From: Hyperoplus lanceolatus | Taxonomy: Eukaryota > Chordata > Actinopteri > Uranoscopiformes > Ammodytidae | NCBI GenBank assembly: GCA_026929865.2 | Contig: CM049403.1 | Span: 4,953,501-5,017,500, forward strand | Direction: 5' to 3' | DNA length: 64,000 bases | Shown here: positions 63,001 through 64,000 of the stretch, in pieces | Layout of the letters: every line of letters starts with the position of its first letter | Numbering within the stretch: the stretch's first letter is position 1 | Position numbers and translations under genes: made by a program | Notes under the pieces: model-generated | Databases searched by the model: none | What the model was told of the DNA's origin: nothing | What the model saw: the letters and a program-made list of their open reading frames with translations, nothing else

Positions 63001-63673
63001 GTTAAGTCCTATCCCTTATGGACATGCTGAGTACCAATAGAAATGTCATGAAAAAATTCTCGCTTGTTGATTAATTCCCTATGAGCCATTCAAGCTCCAT
63101 TGTCACGTCAGGGATAAAGGTAATTTTCGGTGGCTCCCTAACATTGATGTGCAAGGACACAGAGATATAGAATTTTTCACGTCTAATGGAATTGTTGCGG
63201 CTTTTTCCCCTGCTAGAGCCGTGGTGAAACATAAATGCATCACTCAGTCCCCTACACTCTGTGGTGTTGTTACCTCAATTTCTCTTTTATATAACCACTA
63301 GTTCGTGGTGGCTGATTTAATAGGCACTTCCCGGAAAATCTCAAAAAATGACAACCATAATGTTGACTCATAACACAAAGATGACAAGAGTTACATATTT
63401 AAAAAGCAGAGACGGGGGGGAGGGGGATTTAGTGTCTCATTCCAGTGATAGGTGTATAGGCCTAATTGTTGTAGATTCAAATGGCCTATAAGAGGAGCAT
63501 TACTTTCACCGCGTGGCAACATCCCAGCATGCCCATTACCTCACCTGTACAGTGAGCGTGGTGTAAACACCGTGGTAGAAGTACAGATCGGTGGAGCTGT
63601 CGTTAGGCCTGTGTGCAATCCTCAGGTCACAGTATCTGACCCCACAGTCCAGCTGATGCTTGATGGTATACTC
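60069..63673 (-). CDS. Second PLCXD gene, tandem paralogue (5' end outside window)
   Basis: Four minus-strand exons are present: 63673-63545, 61154-60999, 60593-60413, 60313-60069. They encode the last 236 residues. Exon boundaries and phases match plcxd1 exons 3-6 one for one, and sequence similarity is clear throughout (RIAHRPNDSSTDLYFYHGVY, HPKEVVILSFSHF, IPYWWANKCKAEA, KEQTPGSRLGSLNIIAGDF). The second catalytic His (LYFYH) is kept. The exon with the first catalytic His lies beyond 64000. This indicates tandem duplication of a plcxd1-like gene followed by divergence. The orthology label (second plcxd1 copy versus another PLCXD) cannot be settled here. Confidence 0.9.
60650..60860. repeat. 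Partial copy of the TTAAAGGTCAC element family
   Basis: The block GGTGTGTCTAGGGATTCCCA with following AGTATGAGAAA, and a CT-rich run ending TTTCTGAAAACC, correspond to the same region of the elements at 56244 and 61240. Clear termini are missing. Confidence 0.5.
61240..62285. mobile_element. TTAA-flanked element, about 1.05 kb (second plcxd gene, intron)
   Basis: It begins TTAAAGGTCACATATTAT and ends ATAATATGTGAGCTTTAA, perfect over most of 14 bp and inside TTAA. The left 100 bp match the elements at 56244 and about 60650-60790. No transposase frame is seen, so it appears to be a long non-autonomous derivative. Confidence 0.75.
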
Positions 63674-63840
63674 CTGCAAGACACGGACATGCATCATTCA
63701 TTATGTGAGGTTCAGCTTAAAAGGAAGGCAACGAGGAATTTATAAATATTTTTAAAACAGTCTAATTTTTCTCTCTGGTGATCCTAGATTAGATTGTAAC
63801 AGCAAATGAGACCATCAGTGCAAAGATTGCTATATTTTTT

Positions 63841-63977
63841 TATACAGTTTTTCTTAATGCACCTGGCATGGGTACGCTCACCCAGGAACTACAGCTGGCA
63901 TAGTAAAAACTAACGCTTTTGTCCAAATGGAAGGGAGGAAGAATTAACACAAACTAAAAGTTCCTCGGAGCACCTTT
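63841..63977. repeat. Dispersed repeat shared with tbc1d23 intron 12
   Basis: Its reverse complement parallels 31133-31235: GAGGAACTTTTAGTTTGTGTT-like start, GCGTTAGTTTTTACTA, then AGCTGTAGTTCCTGGGTGA. A third partial copy is near 45617-45690. It is cut by or close to the window end. Confidence 0.55.
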
Positions 63978-64000
63978 AAAAAATAAAATAAAAATAAAAA

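Overview
This window is vertebrate nuclear DNA, almost certainly from a ray-finned (teleost) fish. Six multi-exon protein genes can be rebuilt with GT-AG introns and consistent reading phase. Reconstructed lengths are close to the human orthologues: Tomm70 578 aa, Tbc1d23 697 aa, Nit2 286 aa, Gtpbp6 530 aa, Plcxd1 312 aa. The repeats are fish-like: a DIRS-type tyrosine-recombinase retrotransposon, tRNA-derived SINEs, hAT, PIF/Harbinger-like and TTAA-flanked elements, and very long GT and GA microsatellites. The species cannot be named from the sequence alone.

Layout. (1) 1-5 kb: lnp1 on the minus strand, plus an in-phase exon encoding the first half of a RING-H2 finger. (2) 5.4-10.5 kb: intergenic, with a palindromic MITE and a 2.5-kb hAT element that contains a second hAT element. 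(3) 10.7-22.9 kb: tomm70 (+, 12 exons); its fifth intron carries an antisense DIRS-like retroelement of nearly 6 kb. (4) 25.4-36.0 kb: tbc1d23 (+, 19 exons including a 45-bp cassette exon). (5) 38.6-43.1 kb: nit2 (+, 10 exons, omega-amidase). (6) 43.8-46.9 kb: a B7-family gene, best match ICOS ligand (-, 5 exons), convergent with nit2. (7) 48.8-54.7 kb: gtpbp6 (+, 10 exons). (8) 55.0-58.2 kb: plcxd1 (-, 6 exons), tail-to-tail with gtpbp6. (9) 60.1-63.7 kb: the last four exons of a second PLCXD gene (-), whose 5' end lies beyond the window.

Gene relationships are positional rather than operonic. lnp1/tomm70/tbc1d23/nit2 are neighbours on human 3q12. gtpbp6/plcxd1 are convergent neighbours in the human pseudoautosomal region PAR1. 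The window joins these two blocks, with an ICOSLG-like gene (human 21q) at the joint. Mitochondria are a shared theme: Tomm70 is an import receptor, Gtpbp6 a mitoribosome GTPase and Nit2 a cytosolic/mitochondrial omega-amidase.

No previously unknown multi-gene system was found. The best leads are the lnp1-RING exon, a PIF-like MITE whose three copies all lie within 55 bp of 5' splice sites, the duplicated terminal structure of the DIRS element, the lost IgV cysteine in the B7 gene, and a probable GC-AG intron in gtpbp6.
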